DNA from: an uncultured Pelagibacteraceae bacterium
Lineage (GTDB): Bacteria; Pseudomonadota; Alphaproteobacteria; Pelagibacterales; Pelagibacteraceae
Reading direction: 5' to 3'
Length of the DNA: 8,275 nt
Assembly: GCA_902557585.1 (NCBI GenBank)
Contig: CACEBA010000021.1
Span: 1-8,275 of the forward strand
Below the pieces are notes generated by a model. The model searched no databases and was not told where the DNA came from. It worked only from the letters and a program-made list of their open reading frames with translations. The position numbers were made by a program, and so were the translations under genes. This document shows positions 5,055 to 8,275 of the stretch, piece by piece (position 1 is the stretch's first letter; each line of letters starts with the position of its first letter).

Positions 5055-6389
5055 ATGAGTGATAAAGATAAAAAAGGAACTAAACCAAATACATATAAAT
5101 TTGATACACTAAGTTTACATGCTGGGTATCAACCTCACAAAAATGCAGGTTCTAGACAAGTTCCTATTTATCAAACCACATCATATCTATTTGATGATGT
5201 AGATCATGCAGCTGCTCTTTTTAATTTAGAAAGAGGTGGGCACATTTATAGTAGAATTTCAAATCCAACAGTTGCAGTTTTAGAAGAGAGAGTAGCTTCA
5301 CTCGAGGGCGGTACTGCTGCACTAGCAACATCTTCAGGTATGAGTGCTATTTTTTTAGCTGTAATGACTTTATGTGAAGCTGGAGATCATTTGGTAGTTT
5401 CTTCACAATTATACGGAGGTACTGTAAATTTATTTAGATTAACTCTGCCAAAATTTGGGATTAAATGTACTTTTGTAAAACCAAGAGATACTGAAGGATT
5501 TAAAAAAGCAATTCAAAAAAATACTAAAGGTATTTTTGGAGAATTAGTTGGAAATCCTGGTAATGAAATTATGAATATGCCCGAGATAGCAAAAATTGCT
5601 CATGATGCGGGTATTCCTTTAATGGTTGATGCAACTTATCAAACACCTTATTTATGTAAACCATTTGAACATGGAGCTGATATTGTTGTACATTCACTTA
5701 CAAAATGGATGGCTGGTCATGGTTCATCAATGGCAGGTATTTTAGTCGAAGGTGGTAAATTTGATTGGATGCAAAATGATAAATTCCCAACAATGACTGC
5801 ACCTTATGAAGGATATCATGGACTTTCATTTGCTGAAGAATTTGGACCGACTGCTTTCACAATGAAAGCGAGAGCAGAGGGAATGAGAGACTTTGGACCT
5901 TGTTTAAGCCCTCAAAATGCTTGGAATGTATTACAAGGTATAGAAACATTATCAGTTAGAATGAAGAAACATTGCTCAAATGCAGACGAAATGGTTAAAT
6001 ACTTATCCAATCATGAAAGTGTAGCTTGGGTATCTCATCCAAATGTTCCAGATCATCCAGATCATGAATTGGCAAAAAAACTTTTACCAAATGGACGTGG
6101 ATCAATGATCGCTTTTGGGATAAAAGGTGGAAAAGAAGCGGGAGTGGCTTTCATAAATAATGTTAAACTTGCTTCTCATCTTGCAAACGTTGGTGATACA
6201 AGAACATTGGTTATACATCCAGCATCAGGTACACATTCACAAATGGATGAAGCAACTTTAAAATTTGCTGGATTATCCCACGATATGATTAGATTATCTG
6301 TAGGCATTGAAGATGTAGATGATATTAAAAATGACTTTGAAATTGGTTTTAGAGCTGCAAGAAAACCTCGACTTGTTTCAAATCAATGA
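5055..6389 (+). CDS. metY: O-acetylhomoserine sulfhydrylase (O-acetylhomoserine aminocarboxypropyltransferase)
   Basis: This is a PLP enzyme that replaces the acetyl group of O-acetylhomoserine with sulfide to give homocysteine; many members also use methanethiol to give methionine directly. The 444-residue length fits MetY, which is longer than MetB or MetZ (about 380-400). Family marks are FDTLSLHAGYQ (16-26), YSRISNPT (65-72) with the phosphate-binding Tyr and Arg, SSGMSA (93-98), LYGGT with the stacking Y120, GNPGNE (166-171), D192 in VDATYQTPY, the Schiff-base K217 in HSLTKWMAGHG, and the MetY-type ending with HPASGTHSQM and RLSVGIED. It begins the plus-strand operon and has a clear Shine-Dalgarno sequence; its stop overlaps the next start by 4 nt. 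SAR11 is known to lack assimilatory sulfate reduction and to depend on reduced sulfur, which fits a MetY-based route. The enzyme class is secure; the sulfur donor used in vivo is inferred. Confidence 0.93.
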   Translation: MSDKDKKGTKPNTYKFDTLSLHAGYQPHKNAGSRQVPIYQTTSYLFDDVDHAAALFNLERGGHIYSRISNPTVAVLEERVASLEGGTAALATSSGMSAIFLAVMTLCEAGDHLVVSSQLYGGTVNLFRLTLPKFGIKCTFVKPRDTEGFKKAIQKNTKGIFGELVGNPGNEIMNMPEIAKIAHDAGIPLMVDATYQTPYLCKPFEHGADIVVHSLTKWMAGHGSSMAGILVEGGKFDWMQNDKFPTMTAPYEGYHGLSFAEEFGPTAFTMKARAEGMRDFGPCLSPQNAWNVLQGIETLSVRMKKHCSNADEMVKYLSNHESVAWVSHPNVPDHPDHELAKKLLPNGRGSMIAFGIKGGKEAGVAFINNVKLASHLANVGDTRTLVIHPASGTHSQMDEATLKFAGLSHDMIRLSVGIEDVDDIKNDFEIGFRAARKPRLVSNQ

Positions 6390-7210
6390 AGTTTAAAGTA
6401 GACGATCACGAAGTTTATGCTTCTACTGGAGGAAGGCCATTTGATAAAAATAAGCCTTTAATTATCTTTGTTCATGGAAGTGGATTGACACACATGACAT
6501 GGGTTTTGCAAACAAGATATTTTGCTTTTCATGGTTATAGTTGTCTTGCTTTAGATCTTCCTGGTCATGGTTTGTCTGGAGGTGAAAGTTTAAAATCTAT
6601 CGAAGAAATGGCTGATTGGATAAGTAAAGTTATTGACAGCGTAGGCTTCAAAGAAGCATCATTAGTTGGTCATTCTCAGGGTTGTTTAGTTACAGTTGAG
6701 TGTACAGCAAGATATCCAGATAAAATCAAAACATTAAGTCTTATGGGTGGTGCAGGAGCTATACCCATGAATAAAGAATTATTATCTCTAGCAGAAAATA
6801 ATGATCCAAAGGCTGTTGATTTGATGATGGATTGGGCACATGGCCCGGCAGGTCATTTTGGTGGACACCCAGTGCCTGGTTTATATCACATAAATACTGG
6901 GGGAATGCTAGCTAAATCAAGAACAATCAAGAATACACTTGGTGTTGATTTTAGAGCTTGTGATAATTACAAAAACGGTTTTGAAGCTGCAAAAAAAATA
7001 AAGATCCCAACCCTTTCTATACTTGCAACTGACGATAAAATGTGTCCAGTTAAAGAAGGTAAAAAATTAGCAGATTTAATAGAGGGAAGTAAAGTGGATA
7101 TTATAGATAATTGTGGACACATGATGTTATTAGAAGAAGCAGATAGAGTTCTGGAAGTTTTAAAAAATTTCATAACTAAAAATTATCCAGCAAAAAAAGT
7201 AATTAACTAA
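6386..7210 (+). CDS. Alpha/beta-fold serine hydrolase, substrate unknown
   Basis: The 274-residue protein has a complete alpha/beta hydrolase triad: the oxyanion-hole motif HGSG (30-33), DLPGHGLS (57-64), the nucleophile elbow G95-H96-S97-Q98-G99, the acid D217 in ATDDKMCP, and H245 in NCGHMMLLEEAD. A cap region rich in His and Gly (about 150-175, with HGPAGHFGGHP) lies between the nucleophile and the acid and probably shapes substrate choice. There is no signal peptide, so it is cytosolic. Its ATG overlaps the metY stop as ATGA, showing co-transcription and likely translational coupling. It is too short, and its elbow too hydrolase-like, for MetX (homoserine acetyltransferase), which carries a larger cap. 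Esterase, thioesterase or C-C hydrolase activity are all possible. The fold is certain; the reaction is not known. Confidence 0.9.
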   Translation: MKFKVDDHEVYASTGGRPFDKNKPLIIFVHGSGLTHMTWVLQTRYFAFHGYSCLALDLPGHGLSGGESLKSIEEMADWISKVIDSVGFKEASLVGHSQGCLVTVECTARYPDKIKTLSLMGGAGAIPMNKELLSLAENNDPKAVDLMMDWAHGPAGHFGGHPVPGLYHINTGGMLAKSRTIKNTLGVDFRACDNYKNGFEAAKKIKIPTLSILATDDKMCPVKEGKKLADLIEGSKVDIIDNCGHMMLLEEADRVLEVLKNFITKNYPAKKVIN

Positions 7211-7218
7211 ACATTATT

Positions 7219-8275
7219 ATGAAAAAAAATTTTAGATTTTTTGATAATAGACAAAAATACTTACTTTTTGTAACTACGACTAATGAAAAAAACAAAATTG
7301 CTGATGCATTAAAACCAATTGTTCAAAAATTAAAACCCAAAAATCCTGCTTTAAAAATTTTTGATGCCGGTATGGGTGATGGGTCTTTACTAATGAGTGT
7401 TATGAGGCAATGTCATCAAAAAATGCCCAATATACCGCTACTGGTTTCTACAAAAGAAATAAGCATGGAAGATGTAAGACTAGGTTTAGAAAAACTACCA
7501 GATAGATTTGCTGAGCATAAAAATACTGTTTTTGTAATTTCAAATTTAAATTACGTAGAGTCTACATCTTTAAAATCTAAAAATCTTAAAAAACAAAAAA
7601 AAATGAATTGGAAAGTTGTGAAGTTAAAAGGAAATTCTTCTTTGGATTTTTCAAATCAATTGAGAAAGCTTAATCAAGAATTTTTAGCTAAAAAATGGCA
7701 AGTTGAAACAAATCCAAAAACAGGAACCTCAACTTACAAAGAGCCTTCTGTTATCGTAATCTATAGACAAGACCAAGAATTTGTTCTGCAAGATGTAATA
7801 CCAAAAAAAAATAACGGAAAAACTGATTATGATTTAATTATTGCCTCACAACCTTATAGATCAAGAGTAACAGCGGAAAAAAAAGTAAAATATGTAATTG
7901 AACCTATGATTAAATCACTGGCAAAAAAAGGAAAGTTAGTTGTGGTTCATGCTTGTGGAGAAGATCCAGCAAACAAGATAGTAAAAAAAATATGGCCTAA
8001 AGAAAATCCATTTCCTTATTTGTATTCATCGATTGAAAAATATATAAAGTCAAATACAGATAAATCTTTCCTAAAGACATTAAAATTTCATAAAGTGAAA
8101 AAAATCAATTATGTTTTGCGAGCATTACCAAACGAGATTAGTGGTGGCATATCAACTTCCTTAGTATTTTCAGCATGGAATGCTGCAGTTTATGTAAATC
8201 AAATAGCTGATCAGCAAATTTTAGACGCTGAAAGAAACAAAAACTATGAAAAAATTGTAAAAGATATTGTAGAGA
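7219..8275 (+). CDS. Class I SAM-dependent methyltransferase-like protein, unknown function (runs off right edge)
   Basis: The frame is open for 352 codons from the ATG at 7219, which lies 8 nt after the hydrolase stop, and continues past the window. The opening reads FRFFDNRQKYLLFV (5-18). SAM-binding motif I is clear as FDAGMGDGSLL (48-58), and E80 in TKEIS sits where the acidic residue after strand 2 is expected. FVISNLNY (105-112) resembles the next strand. A motif IV-like strand DYDLIIASQPYR (203-214) follows only after about 90 more residues, so a long insertion of about 115-200, Lys-rich at first, splits the Rossmann fold. GKLVVVHACGEDP (238-250) resembles the following strand. A distinctive NEISGGISTS and SAWNAAVYVNQIAD block (305-331) closes the visible part. 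I believe similar proteins occur in other alphaproteobacteria but cannot name a characterised member. Operon position links it to MetY. The methyl acceptor is unknown, and a SAM-binding role other than methyl transfer is possible. Confidence 0.75.
   Translation, partial: MKKNFRFFDNRQKYLLFVTTTNEKNKIADALKPIVQKLKPKNPALKIFDAGMGDGSLLMSVMRQCHQKMPNIPLLVSTKEISMEDVRLGLEKLPDRFAEHKNTVFVISNLNYVESTSLKSKNLKKQKKMNWKVVKLKGNSSLDFSNQLRKLNQEFLAKKWQVETNPKTGTSTYKEPSVIVIYRQDQEFVLQDVIPKKNNGKTDYDLIIASQPYRSRVTAEKKVKYVIEPMIKSLAKKGKLVVVHACGEDPANKIVKKIWPKENPFPYLYSSIEKYIKSNTDKSFLKTLKFHKVKKINYVLRALPNEISGGISTSLVFSAWNAAVYVNQIADQQILDAERNKNYEKIVKDIVE

Noticed and set aside
6386..7210. The alpha/beta hydrolase as MetX (homoserine O-acetyltransferase) supplying MetY
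   Set aside because: MetX shares the fold but is about 350-380 residues with a large helical cap and a different nucleophile elbow. This protein is 274 residues with GHSQG.

Overview
The window is very AT-rich and gene-dense, with short spacers and several overlapping or touching genes. Gene content and protein style (an SRP RNA beside dnaX, a kdsB-pheA pair, a membrane-tethered cytochrome c like cytochrome cy, an S9 with the long alphaproteobacterial N-terminus, and a reduced-sulfur methionine gene) point to a streamlined marine alphaproteobacterium, most likely SAR11/Pelagibacterales. That placement is an inference from sequence style, not from a database match. kdsB implies a Gram-negative envelope with Kdo-containing LPS.

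Left part (1-2354, minus strand): the first 215 codons of dnaX run off the left edge. Just upstream of it is a small bacterial SRP RNA (ffs, about 661-743) with a well-placed promoter. Upstream of that is a two-gene unit, kdsB then pheA, whose stop and start codons share one base.

Middle (2467-4943): a cycM-like cytochrome c on the plus strand ends by overlapping, tail to tail, a minus-strand block read in the order rplM-rpsI-argC'-'argF. The two ribosomal protein genes are intact and sit behind a good TTGACA-17-TATTAA promoter. The arginine genes are not intact. Only about 79 codons of argC remain, and they run directly into an argF lacking roughly its first 50 codons. This looks like one deletion joining the two genes, or an assembly join that mimics one.

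Right part (5055-8275, plus strand): a compact operon of metY (O-acetylhomoserine sulfhydrylase), an alpha/beta hydrolase overlapping it by 4 nt, and, 8 nt further on, a class I SAM-methyltransferase-like protein with an unusual domain layout that runs off the right edge. MetY makes homocysteine or methionine from a reduced sulfur donor. The tight linkage suggests that the two unassigned enzymes work in the same sulfur or one-carbon pathway, but no reaction can be assigned to them from sequence alone.

No mobile element, CRISPR array, tRNA or phage gene was seen. No stretch of 300 bases lacks a gene. The spacers at 646-660, 744-789, 2355-2466, 4013-4045 and 4944-5054 hold only promoter-like or unstructured AT-rich sequence. 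The best candidates for something new are the metY-hydrolase-methyltransferase operon and the argC/argF junction.
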